Below, one piece after another: positions 51,305-59,013 of a DNA stretch of 64,000 nucleotides; within the stretch, counting starts at the first letter, position 1, and each line of letters opens with the position of its first letter. Made by a program: the position numbers and the translations under genes. This DNA comes from Avichristensenella sp031550535 (GTDB lineage: Bacteria > Bacillota > Clostridia > Christensenellales > Aristaeellaceae): NCBI GenBank assembly GCA_031550535.1, contig JAVBOM010000019.1, positions 1-64,000 of the forward strand, read 5' to 3'. Below the pieces are notes generated by a model. That model was not told the origin of the DNA and did no database searches. It saw only the letters and a program-made list of their open reading frames with translations.

Positions 51305-52135
51305 TCACTCCGCCGTCACAAACGCGACCGCGTACCCTCTGGGCCCCACGTGCGCGCCCACGTTCCCGCCGATGGGGAACATGCCCGTCTCCCGGATAGG
51401 AAACTGCTCCAGCGCCTGCTTCATCAGCCGCTTGCAGGTGTCGTCCACGGCCGTGTATCCGAAATAGACGGGGAAATCGGGGGCAAACCCCGGCGGCTCG
51501 GCCAGCTTGGCCAGCAGCGCCTGATACCCGCGCGCGCGGCCAACCAGCTTGATCACGCCGTCCCGCGCGGTAATCACGGGCTTGATGTGCAGCAGGTTGC
51601 CCGCCAGCGCGACGGTTTTGGAGAGCCTGCCGCCTTTATACAGATACGTCAGCGTTTCCAGGACGCCGTACACCCGCACCCGGTCGCGGGCAGACTCGAC
51701 CCTGCGAACAATTTCCTCAAACGGCTTCCCGGCGTCGCGCAGCTTCACGGCGTACTCCACCAGGATGCGCTGGGGCATGATGGCGGTCTGGGAATCCACC
51801 AGATGCGCATCCTTGAATCCGGTGTTCTCCAGCGCCACACGCGCGGATTGGAGCGTGCCGGAGAGGCCGCTGGAAATCATGATGCCGATCACGCTGTCGC
51901 CCTTCGCCTGCGCGTCCCGGTAGATCTTCGCAAAGACCTCCGGCGCGGGCTGACTGGTCTTGGGGAACTGTTCGCACGCCTCCAGGAGCCTGTAGAACTC
52001 GCGAAAGTCCTCGTCCGCCTCGGGCCGGTAGTCATGGCCCGGAAACTGCACGTTCATGCGCACCAGATCAATGCCCATCGCGTCCGCCTGGGGCTGTGTG
52101 ATGTCCGAGGAGGTATCCGCCATAATCCGAATCAT
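51305..52135 (-). CDS. DegV-family fatty-acid-binding protein
   Basis: 276 residues. N-terminal IMADTSSDITQPQADAMGIDLVRM and the ligand loop ISSGLSGTLQSARVA are typical of DegV; then GGRLSK (about 168) and ITARDGVIKLVGRARG. Proteins of this family (FakB) bind a fatty acid for phosphorylation by FakA and feed host or recycled fatty acids into phospholipids. Its own strong promoter is upstream. Confidence 0.92.
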   Translation of the reverse strand: MIRIMADTSSDITQPQADAMGIDLVRMNVQFPGHDYRPEADEDFREFYRLLEACEQFPKTSQPAPEVFAKIYRDAQAKGDSVIGIMISSGLSGTLQSARVALENTGFKDAHLVDSQTAIMPQRILVEYAVKLRDAGKPFEEIVRRVESARDRVRVYGVLETLTYLYKGGRLSKTVALAGNLLHIKPVITARDGVIKLVGRARGYQALLAKLAEPPGFAPDFPVYFGYTAVDDTCKRLMKQALEQFPIRETGMFPIGGNVGAHVGPRGYAVAFVTAE

Positions 52136-52211
52136 GCGCTGCCCTCATTTCCTGTTACCGGTCGGGAGAAACGAGAATCCGGCGTATTTCTATATTATGC
52201 CTATATTGGAT

Positions 52212-52240
52212 ATTATACCCATATCGAATGGATTGTTCAA
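52212..52240 (-). promoter_or_regulatory. Promoter of the DegV gene
   Basis: Minus strand TTGAAC and TATAAT, 17 bp apart. Confidence 0.85.
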
Positions 52241-52273
52241 CCCGCGCCGCGCCCGTTTTTTGACATTCCCCCC

Positions 52274-52302
52274 TTGACAGACTTTGTGTAACCGGTTATG
52301 AT
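52274..52302 (+). promoter_or_regulatory. Promoter of the second ABC exporter operon
   Basis: TTGACA and TATGAT, 17 bp apart, about 250 bp before the ATPase start, leaving a long leader. Confidence 0.85.
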
Positions 52303-52333
52303 AAGCAAAATCTATTCAAGGGGTTGCATACCA

Positions 52334-52492
52334 TGAACCGCAAAGCCTGTACCCATTGCCTTACCATTTATATGCAGGTTACGTGAAAGCACCGACAAGC
52401 ATTTGCCGGTGCCATCGCGGAATTTCGCGTTGCGTCGGCGGGCTGGGTGCAAGGTAAAAATGGCCCGGAACGATTCGACGTTCCGGGCTTTT
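52334..52492 (+). promoter_or_regulatory. Leader region with short reading frame and terminator-like hairpin before the ABC exporter
   Basis: After the promoter, AAGGGG and an ATG at 52334 open a frame starting MNRKACTHCLTIYMQV. The leader then has GCACCG...CGGTGC (52389-52413) and a strong hairpin, GCCCGGAACG / CGTTCCGGGC (52463-52488), followed by TTTT. The frame runs through the hairpin without a stop. This fits translation-coupled attenuation of an exporter, as known for some antibiotic-resistance ABC genes; here it is inference. Confidence 0.5.
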
Positions 52493-52553
52493 GCTATCTC
52501 ATGGCAACGGCGGGGAACGCAACAATCCCATCAAACGAAAGGAAGTGCCGAGG

Positions 52554-53543
52554 ATGTACGCCATCGAAACCAAGGACCTGACGAAGCAGTACCGCACCCG
52601 CGTGAAGGGCGAAGGGCTGCGCGAGAGCTTCCGCGCGCTGGCAAGGCCGACCTACCGCCAGGTGGAAGCCGTCAAGGACGTCTGCCTGACCGTGGAGCAA
52701 GGGGAGATCGTGGCGTTCATCGGGCCGAACGGCGCGGGCAAGTCCACCACCATCAAGATGCTCACCGGCATCCTGCAGCCGACCAGTGGCAGCGTGTCCG
52801 TGCTGGGGCTTTCCCCAGCGCAAAACCGGCAAAAGCTGGCGATGCGGATCGGCACGGTGTTCGGCCAGAAGTCCCAGCTCTGGCTGCACCTGCCCGCCGT
52901 GGACAGCTTTACGCTGTTGGCGGCCATCTACGAGCTGGACGACGCGACCAAAAAGCGTCGCGTCGCGGAGCTGACAGCGCTGTTCGACCTCGCGGAATTC
53001 CTGAACACGCCGGTGCGCAAGCTGTCGCTCGGCCAGCGCATCCGGTGCGAGGTGGCGGCGTCGCTGCTGCATGATCCGGACATCCTCTTCCTGGATGAGC
53101 CGACCATCGGCCTGGACGTGGTGGTGAAGCAAGCGATCCGCGAACTGATCCTCCGGCGCAACCAGGAAAATGGCACCACCGTATTCCTGACCAGCCACGA
53201 CCCCGGGGACATCGAGCGGCTGTGCCAGAGGGCCATCGTGATCGACCGGGGCGCCGCCGTGCTGGACACCACGGTCGAGCGGCTGAAGCACGATTACCTG
53301 GGGCAAAAGGTGATCGAGGTGCGGTTCGCCGCGCCGGCCGCGCTGCCGGCCATGCCCGGTGTCGCGGCGCTGCCATCCGAGGGCGGCGTGAAGGCCCAGC
53401 TCACCGTGGATACGGCCGTCTGCCCCATCGCCGGGGTGATGGACCGGATCACGGCGTCGGGCGAGGTGATCGACATCACGGTGAGCGACCCGCCGATGGA
53501 GGAGATCATCGCCGCGATATTCCGAAGGGGGGAAGCGCGATGA
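52554..53543 (+). CDS. ABC transporter ATP-binding protein, DUF990-type exporter
   Basis: 329 residues. It has the longer N-terminus found in ATPases paired with DUF990 permeases (KQYRTRVKGEGLRESFRALARPTYRQVEAVKDV). Walker A GPNGAGKST (about 65), signature LSLGQRIRCE, Walker B ILFLDEPTIGLD, switch TSHDPGD, and a C-terminal extra domain. The stop overlaps the first permease start as ATGA. Substrate unknown. Confidence 0.9.
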   Translation: MYAIETKDLTKQYRTRVKGEGLRESFRALARPTYRQVEAVKDVCLTVEQGEIVAFIGPNGAGKSTTIKMLTGILQPTSGSVSVLGLSPAQNRQKLAMRIGTVFGQKSQLWLHLPAVDSFTLLAAIYELDDATKKRRVAELTALFDLAEFLNTPVRKLSLGQRIRCEVAASLLHDPDILFLDEPTIGLDVVVKQAIRELILRRNQENGTTVFLTSHDPGDIERLCQRAIVIDRGAAVLDTTVERLKHDYLGQKVIEVRFAAPAALPAMPGVAALPSEGGVKAQLTVDTAVCPIAGVMDRITASGEVIDITVSDPPMEEIIAAIFRRGEAR

Positions 53544-54331
53544 AGCGGCTGCGGAAATACTGGGTCATCACCCGGATCAACCTGCAGGGCGCGCTGCAGT
53601 ACCGCGCCGCCGTGTTTTCCAAGTTCGCGTTCTACACGTTGTTCATCTATGTGTTCATGCGCCTGTGGACGGCCATCTACCAGGAGGGCAGCGTGCACGG
53701 CTACACGCTGGGGCAGATCGTCTGGTATCTCATCATGACGGAACTGGTGGCGTTTGGCTGCAATACGAACATCCTCGCCACGATGAACGAAGAAGTGAAG
53801 GACGGCTCAATCGCCTACCGCATCGGTCGCCCGACGCACTACGTGCTGTACCAGTTCTCCGGCGCGATCGGGCAGATGGCGATGAACCTCGCGCTGTTCA
53901 CCCCGTTGGCGCTGGCGCTGGGGCTGGTGTTCGTGGGGCCGATGCCCGGGTTTTCGCCGATCGCAGTCCCACCCGTGCTGCTGTCGCTGCTGCTGGGCGT
54001 GTCGATCAACTTTTTCTTCCACATGCTGATCGGCCTCAGCGCGTTCGTGCTGGAGGACAACTTTGCCCTGTACCTGATCTACCAGAAGCTGACGTTCATG
54101 CTGGGCACATTCCTGCCGGTGGAGTTCCTCCCGGGCTGGCTGCAGACGGTGGCGAAGAACCTGCCGTTCTCCTACAGCACCTGGGCGCCCGCGCGGCTGT
54201 TTGTGAATTTCTCGTGGCCGCTGTTCTTTGAGCTGGTGCCCCGGCAGATGATGTGGCTGGCGGCGGTTGTCCTCGCGACGCTCGCGGCGTACCGTGGCGC
54301 TGTCCGGCGGTTGTCCGTGAACGGAGGGTGA
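53540..54331 (+). CDS. ABC-2 permease of the DUF990 type (first)
   Basis: 263 residues, six spans, starting MKRLRKYWVITRINLQGALQYRAAVFSKF. The RINLQxALQYR-type N-terminus and loop GSIAYRIGRPTHYVLYQF are characteristic. It pairs with the next gene product. Confidence 0.88.
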   Translation: MKRLRKYWVITRINLQGALQYRAAVFSKFAFYTLFIYVFMRLWTAIYQEGSVHGYTLGQIVWYLIMTELVAFGCNTNILATMNEEVKDGSIAYRIGRPTHYVLYQFSGAIGQMAMNLALFTPLALALGLVFVGPMPGFSPIAVPPVLLSLLLGVSINFFFHMLIGLSAFVLEDNFALYLIYQKLTFMLGTFLPVEFLPGWLQTVAKNLPFSYSTWAPARLFVNFSWPLFFELVPRQMMWLAAVVLATLAAYRGAVRRLSVNGG

Positions 54332-54334
54332 GCG

Positions 54335-55123
54335 ATGAAAAAGCATCTGAAAATCATGGCGTGCTACTTTCGCCTGAACCTGGCGTCCGCGCTGGAATAC
54401 CGCGCCAGCTTCCTGATGCAGGCGTTCGGCATGGCGCTGAGCAACGCGAGCTTCGTGTTCTTCTGGGCGATCGCGTTTGACCAGCTCGGCGGGCGCATCG
54501 CGGGGTATTCGTTTGAGGACGTGATGTTTATCTGGGCGGCGGCGAGCGCGTCGTTTGGCCTGGCGCACGTGCTGTTCGCGAATGCCAGGAGCCTGAGCCG
54601 GCTGATCGTCACCGGCGAACTGGACACGTTCCTCCTGCAGCCGTGCAATGTGCTGGTGAATGTGCTGTGCGCAAAGACGTCGCTGTCCGCGTATGGAGAT
54701 TTGCTCTACGGGTTCGTGCTGATGGCACTGACGCAGGGCGCGGACGCGGCGGCGTGGGGCTGGTTTCTCGTGGCCGTCGTTGTGGGTGGGCTGCTGATGT
54801 GCGCCGTGACGCTCGCGGCTCACACGCTGACGTTCTACCTGGGCGACGCGTCCGTGATCGGCGGGATGGTAACGGAGTTCCTGATCAACTTCTCCATCTA
54901 CCCGGAAACGATCTACGGTGGCGTTGTGCGCGCGCTGATGTACACGCTGGTCCCGGCCGGGTTCATGGTGCACGTGCCGCTCCGGCTGGCGCGGGCGTTC
55001 AGCCCGTGGCTGGCCGCCGGGATGTTCGCGGCGGCGGGAGCGTACTGCGCGTTCGCGGCGTGGTTTTTCTACCGGGGGCTGCGGAGGTATGAGTCGGGAA
55101 ACATGATCGTGACGAGGATGTAG
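54335..55123 (+). CDS. ABC-2 permease of the DUF990 type (second)
   Basis: 262 residues, six spans, starting MKKHLKIMACYFRLNLASALEYRASFLMQ, parallel to the first permease (LNLxxALEYRA), with GELDTFLLQPCNVLVN matching the coupling loop. It starts 3 bp after the first permease stop. It completes the exporter. Confidence 0.88.
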   Translation: MKKHLKIMACYFRLNLASALEYRASFLMQAFGMALSNASFVFFWAIAFDQLGGRIAGYSFEDVMFIWAAASASFGLAHVLFANARSLSRLIVTGELDTFLLQPCNVLVNVLCAKTSLSAYGDLLYGFVLMALTQGADAAAWGWFLVAVVVGGLLMCAVTLAAHTLTFYLGDASVIGGMVTEFLINFSIYPETIYGGVVRALMYTLVPAGFMVHVPLRLARAFSPWLAAGMFAAAGAYCAFAAWFFYRGLRRYESGNMIVTRM

Positions 55124-55229
55124 GGGACGCGGATAGGGCGGCAGGGTGGAAGGAAAAAGGGCGGCTGTGACGAATGAAGCATAATGGTCACAGGGAACTC
55201 ATGACTGCCGTATTGGATGGTTGATGTAA

Positions 55230-55745
55230 ATGCAAGTGGAAAAGAAGCGGGAAGCCTCAACGCGCAGGATGCGAAACATGCTGGCGCTGCTTATCTCTGC
55301 CGGAATGATTGTGTGGCTGGTCATTGGCGCAATCGGAGACAAGTATGGGAAAGCCTTTTCCTGCCATTCGCTCCGCTGGATCGCCATAGGCTGCACATGG
55401 ATATTCGGGCTCGTTTGGCGCGCGAACCTTCCCAAATTCGATAAAGCGCCGCGCGCGATCATAGGGCTGTGGGCTTGCAGCCAGATTCTTTGCCTGACGA
55501 TCGTCATCGCGTTTGCGCCGCAGTACACAGCCGCGTCTGCTGCTGAACGAATCAGAGAAACGCAACAAACAGCGGACGGAAAAGTGGCCATAGCGGATTA
55601 TGAACGCAATGAGGCGAGTGGAAATCCGTTTTGCAAGAAAAAATACGTGTTCTACCATCAAGTGGATCACAAAACAGTCGCGGTTATTGTGTTTGACCCC
55701 ATTACGGGCGATATCGCGCACACCAAACTTTCGCAAGGCGGGTAA
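55230..55745 (+). CDS. Small membrane protein, unknown
   Basis: 171 residues, not recognised. Three predicted N-terminal spans (about 17-37, 47-65 and 75-98), then a short outer or inner soluble tail of about 70 residues with TVAVIVFDPITGDI. The start has only a weak ribosome site. Base use is closer to AT than its neighbours, which may mean transfer. Confidence 0.6.
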   Translation: MQVEKKREASTRRMRNMLALLISAGMIVWLVIGAIGDKYGKAFSCHSLRWIAIGCTWIFGLVWRANLPKFDKAPRAIIGLWACSQILCLTIVIAFAPQYTAASAAERIRETQQTADGKVAIADYERNEASGNPFCKKKYVFYHQVDHKTVAVIVFDPITGDIAHTKLSQGG

Positions 55746-55787
55746 AGCGCAAAAGGGAGGGAACATGCAGAGGCCGGCAAGTGCCAA

Positions 55788-55816
55788 TTGACAGCCCCGC
55801 AATCCCCTGCTATACT
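55788..55816 (+). promoter_or_regulatory. Promoter of the tyrS transcript
   Basis: TTGACA and TATACT, 17 bp apart. Confidence 0.9.
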
Positions 55817-55853
55817 GTCCTAAATTCATCGGCATGCCGAAAGGAAGTCCATC

Positions 55854-55943
55854 ATGGCTTTTGCAACGCGGAAAACGAATTCCCTCTACCAGTCTGTTTC
55901 GTATTATTATTACGAATACAGGCTTGGGTTGCTGTTGCCGTAA
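55854..55943 (+). CDS. Tyrosine-rich leader peptide before tyrS
   Basis: 29 codons, ATG at 55854 with AAAGGAAG eight bases upstream, ending at TAA 55941. Six of 29 residues are Tyr, including four in a row, in SVSYYYYEYR. It is followed 22 bases later by a rho-independent terminator and then tyrS. This is the layout of transcription attenuation: a ribosome stalled at the Tyr codons when charged tRNA-Tyr is scarce would alter folding and let polymerase reach tyrS. The Tyr codons also form the arm and loop of a hairpin (TTCGTA...TACGAA, 55898-55916). Confidence 0.75.
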   Translation: MAFATRKTNSLYQSVSYYYYEYRLGLLLP

Positions 55944-55965
55944 TGGGTTGAATCAGGGCAATGAG

Positions 55966-56000
55966 GCGGCTCAAGGCTTTGCGCTTTGGGCCGTCTTTTT
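55966..56000 (+). terminator. Attenuator terminator between leader peptide and tyrS
   Basis: Stem GCGGCTCAAGG / CTTTGGGCCGT (11 pairs with G-U) around CTTTGCG, then CTTTTT. It lies before tyrS, so it must be bypassed for expression. Confidence 0.85.
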
Positions 56001-56031
56001 ATTTGGGCGATTTTGACAGGAGGAATCTGGC

Positions 56032-57201
56032 ATGAAGAACAGCGCGGTATTCGATGCCGTCCGGCGGATGGCGGTGGACATCTTCTCCGAAGAGGGGCTG
56101 CGAAGGCGGATGGCGGGCGGAAAACCGCTCAAAATCAAGTTTGGCGCGGACCCGTCCCGGCCCGATCTGCACCTGGGCCACACGGTGCCCCTGCGGATGC
56201 TCCGGCAATTGCAGGACGCGGGGCATGAAATCATCTTCGTCATCGGGGATTTCACGGGTATGATCGGCGATCCTTCGGGCAGGAGCAAGACGCGGGTTCC
56301 GCTGACGTTCGAGCAGACCCGGCGCAACGGGCAGAGCTATTTCGAGCAGGTGGCGAAGATCCTCGACCCTGAAAAAGCCCGCATCGCCTACAACTCCGAG
56401 TGGCTGGGGGCGATGGGGTTCGGCGACGTGCTGAAGCTCGCGGGCAAATACACGCTGGCCCGCATCCTGGAGCGCGACGACTTTGCGGGCCGCTACGCGG
56501 AAAACCAGCCGATCGGCGTGCACGAGCTACTGTACCCGCTGATGCAGGGGTATGATTCCGTCGCGCTGGGCGCGGATATCGAGGTCGGCGGCACGGACCA
56601 GACGTTCAACCTGCTGGTGGGGCGCGAACTGCAGAAGGATTACGGCCAGGAGCCGCAGGAGGTCATCACGTTCCCGCTGCTTCCCGGCCTGGATGGCGTG
56701 GAGAAGATGAGCAAGTCCCTGGACAACTACATCGGCATCGACGAGCCGCCGGACATCATGTTTGAAAAGTGCATGCGGGTGCCGGATACCATCCTGGCGG
56801 ACTACTTCCGGCTGACCACCGACGTCCCCGAAGCGGAATACAAGCCGCTGGTGCAGGGGGACATCCGGCAGGCACATTTCGCGTACGCGCGGGAGATCGT
56901 CCGGGTGTACTGCGGGGAAAGCGCCGTAGGGCAGGCCGAAGGGCGCTACCTTGCCGTCGCGGCGGGCAAAGCGCCGGACAGCATGGACGCGCTGGTTATC
57001 GCGGAGGATGCAATTTCCATCGTGGAGCTGCTCAAACGCGCGGGGTTCGCCGTGTCAAACTCGGAGGCCCGGCGGCTGATCGAGGGCCGTGGGGTCAAGC
57101 TGGATGGCGGGACGGTGAAGGACATCGGGTTGATCGTGCGGGAGAACGCGGTGCTAAGCCGGGGGAAAAATAAGTTTGTGCGGGTGACGTTTGGGCGGTA
57201 G
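56032..57201 (+). CDS. tyrS: Tyrosyl-tRNA synthetase
   Basis: 389 residues, TyrRZ-type. It charges tRNA-Tyr. HIGH-type motif LHLGHT (about residues 43-48), tyrosine pocket YPLMQGYDSVALGADIEVGGTDQ, KMSKS (about 225) and a C-terminal S4 RNA-binding domain (GFAVSNSEARRLIEGRGVKLDGG). The start follows GACAGGAGG. No T-box (no AGGGTGGNACCGCG word) is present upstream; regulation appears to be by the leader peptide. Confidence 0.95.
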   Translation: MKNSAVFDAVRRMAVDIFSEEGLRRRMAGGKPLKIKFGADPSRPDLHLGHTVPLRMLRQLQDAGHEIIFVIGDFTGMIGDPSGRSKTRVPLTFEQTRRNGQSYFEQVAKILDPEKARIAYNSEWLGAMGFGDVLKLAGKYTLARILERDDFAGRYAENQPIGVHELLYPLMQGYDSVALGADIEVGGTDQTFNLLVGRELQKDYGQEPQEVITFPLLPGLDGVEKMSKSLDNYIGIDEPPDIMFEKCMRVPDTILADYFRLTTDVPEAEYKPLVQGDIRQAHFAYAREIVRVYCGESAVGQAEGRYLAVAAGKAPDSMDALVIAEDAISIVELLKRAGFAVSNSEARRLIEGRGVKLDGGTVKDIGLIVRENAVLSRGKNKFVRVTFGR

Positions 57202-57237
57202 ATCCGGCCCCTCGGAAGAAAGCTTGTGGGATTCCAT

Positions 57238-57528
57238 CGCCCCTAGTGAACAGAATCACCCTGTCGCCGTGAGACGACAAAATCCCTTTGGCAGGGTCTG
57301 GGAAGCCGAGGCCGCATTCCGCTAGTGCATCGGAGGTGAGCGCCGCCAGTGGCGGGAAAAGCGAATCGAAGGTGCCCCGTGGCACAAAACGGTGGGTGCG
57401 AATGCGCACAGCGCGACAATGCCGAGGGGCAGGATATAAATGTGGCGGAGGTTCGCTTGGATACAGAGTGCCGCTTGCAGCACGACAATATCCAGATGTG
57501 CCAGTGTCCCAGCACTCTTACCCAATAA
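57238..57528 (-). repeat. Repeat B copy 3, reversed, carrying Module C
   Basis: Reverse complement of the copy 1 order: CCGTGAGACG, CAGGGTCTGGGA, GCATTCCGC, a Module C block (57329-57430: GCGCCGCCAGTGGCGG, GAAGGTGCCCCGTGGCACA, GCGCGACAATGCCGAGGGG), then AGGTTCGCTTGGATACAGAGTGC and CCAGTGTCCCAGC. It lies after the tyrS stop. Confidence 0.78.
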
Positions 57529-57705
57529 TTGACAACTTGGTGGTCCCTTGCTATACCATCTCCAGTTCACCGAAACACTGTCTCCGTTCTAACCGTCTGT
57601 TTTGCGTCATTATTGCGGAACAGACTTAGGTTGTTGTTTGAGTAGCGGGTGCATTGTTCCAATAAGGCGTTCCAAGGATTTGCGTTTTGAGTCACCTTTT
57701 TAGTG
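57529..57705 (+). other. Decayed copy of the tyrS leader
   Basis: TTGACA and TATACC, 17 bp apart (57529-57557); then GTCTGTTTTGC / GCGGAACAGAC (57595-57625), which matches the position of the Tyr-codon hairpin; then AGGTTGTTG and a terminator-like stretch (GGCGTTCCAAGGATTTGCGTTTTGAGTCACCTTTTT in pieces, 57666-57701) aligned with the tyrS attenuator. The leader start, its ribosome site and Tyr codons are lost, and the terminator stem has mismatches. Confidence 0.65.
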
Positions 57706-57827
57706 TTTTATGAGAAGTTTTTGTGTTGGAACCTAATCAAATAGAAATTCGAGGTGTGCAATGTAAAAGGTAACGGCAGTGCTTCCGATTTCCCTTTGTT
57801 CAAACCCATAGATTAAGGAGTGTTACG

Positions 57828-58238
57828 ATGAAGAGTTATGCATGTTTTGTTTTTTTGCTCTGTTTGTTCCTTGTAACCACAATGTGCCTTGCAGAATCCA
57901 TCAATTTAGACGACCTAACGCTGCAGGAGCTTCTTTCGTTGGAAATCCGCGTGTCAATGCGTATACATGAGGAGCAGATTAAGACCGGGAAAGTTTTTGC
58001 GCAAGGGGCTTATACTGTAGGAAAAGACTTCCCGGAAGGATTTGCTCGTGTGTCGGTTATAGCTAGGAGCCAACAGGATCTTTCTACTATAGTTATGATA
58101 GGTGGGGCACCATCTGGAACCGTCACTCACATAGTAGCGGTCTCAAAATTATACGAAGACAACTTCCTTTTTTGGTTTAAAGAAGGGCAGACTGTTACGA
58201 TTTTGGGAGATGATATTGTTGTGGCACCGTATTTATGA
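57828..58238 (+). CDS. Small exported protein, AT-rich gene, unknown
   Basis: 136 residues. Signal peptide MKSYACFVFLLCLFLVTTMCLA, then a helix (LDDLTLQELLSLEIRVSMRIHEEQIKTG) and a beta-rich part (VFAQGAYTVGKDFPEGFARVSVIAR...ILGDDIVVAPYL) that recalls small ligand-binding or DUF-type beta domains after a short coil. The gene and its upstream region are much richer in A and T than all neighbours, a sign of transfer. The start follows AAGGAG. Confidence 0.7.
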   Translation: MKSYACFVFLLCLFLVTTMCLAESINLDDLTLQELLSLEIRVSMRIHEEQIKTGKVFAQGAYTVGKDFPEGFARVSVIARSQQDLSTIVMIGGAPSGTVTHIVAVSKLYEDNFLFWFKEGQTVTILGDDIVVAPYL

Positions 58239-58242
58239 TAGC

Positions 58243-58343
58243 AGCTTGCCGCGCTAGACGAGGCAAGCTTCACGAACTAGCGGTGGCGCAGGCAAGCGTA
58301 CGAGGCCAGCGGCAAAAGCAGGTCCGTGTGACATTTTGCCGCT
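58243..58343. terminator. Hairpins between the AT-rich gene and the his operon
   Basis: AGCTTGCC / GGCAAGCT (58243-58269) suits the plus-strand gene; AGCGGCAAAA / TTTTGCCGCT (58308-58343) lies 14 bases after hisIE on the minus strand and suits the his operon. Confidence 0.6.
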
Positions 58344-58356
58344 AGCCGTACCCTGA

Positions 58357-59013
58357 CTACCCCATCGTCTCCTGCTTCACCTTTTTGTCCACCACATGAC
58401 GCCCCTTCAGTTCCCGCAGGATCTCCTCCGGCGAAATGCCCATCTCGGCCATCAGCACCAGCACGTGGTACGCCAGGTCGGCGATTTCGTACACGGTTTC
58501 CATCCGGCTGCCCTTCATCGCGCCGATGATGACCTCCGTGCACTCCTCGCCCACCTTTTTCAGGATTTTCTCCTTGCCCTTCTGGAACAGGTAGGTGGTG
58601 TAGGAGCCTTCCTTGCCCTCCGCCTTGCGGCCCTGGATCAGCGCGTACAGCGACGCGAGCGAAAACGGCCCCTGCCCCTCCTCCGCGAAGATGGGGTTGT
58701 GGAAGCAGCTCTCCGCGCCGGTATGGCACGCGGGGCCTTTCGGTTCCACCAGCACGACGAGCGCGTCGCCGTCGCAGTCCGCTGTCACGCGGATCACTCG
58801 CTGCGTGTTGCCGCTCGTCTCGCCCTTGCGCCACAGCGCCTGGCGGGAGCGGGAGAAGAAGCACGTTTGCTTCTCGGCCAGCGTGATGGCGAGGCTCTCC
58901 CGGTTCATATACGCGACCGTGAGCACGCGGCCCGTGTCCGCGTCCTGCACCACGGCCGGGATCAGGCCGTCCTTGTCAAATTTGAGCGTGTTCAGGTCAA
59001 ACGGTTCCGTCAT
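58357..59013 (-). CDS. hisIE: Bifunctional phosphoribosyl-AMP cyclohydrolase / phosphoribosyl-ATP pyrophosphatase
   Basis: 218 residues, fused HisI (about 1-125: YMNRESLAITL, SRQALWRKGETSGNTQ, DCDGDALVV, CHTGAESCF) and HisE (about 130-218: EECTEVIIGAMKGSRMETVYEIADLAYHVLVLM). It carries out the second and third steps of histidine synthesis. It overlaps the hisF 3' end by 17 bp. Last gene of the operon. Confidence 0.95.
   Translation of the reverse strand: MTEPFDLNTLKFDKDGLIPAVVQDADTGRVLTVAYMNRESLAITLAEKQTCFFSRSRQALWRKGETSGNTQRVIRVTADCDGDALVVLVEPKGPACHTGAESCFHNPIFAEEGQGPFSLASLYALIQGRKAEGKEGSYTTYLFQKGKEKILKKVGEECTEVIIGAMKGSRMETVYEIADLAYHVLVLMAEMGISPEEILRELKGRHVVDKKVKQETMG

Noticed and set aside
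52403..53074. 223-codon frame overlapping the ABC ATPase start
   Set aside because: It is an out-of-frame shadow of the ATPase. Only its first part (from ATG 52334) was kept, as a possible leader frame.
56032..57201. T-box riboswitch before tyrS
   Set aside because: No T-box core word or specifier-loop layout was recognised in 55788-56031; the short Tyr-rich frame and terminator explain the leader. A covariance search would settle it.
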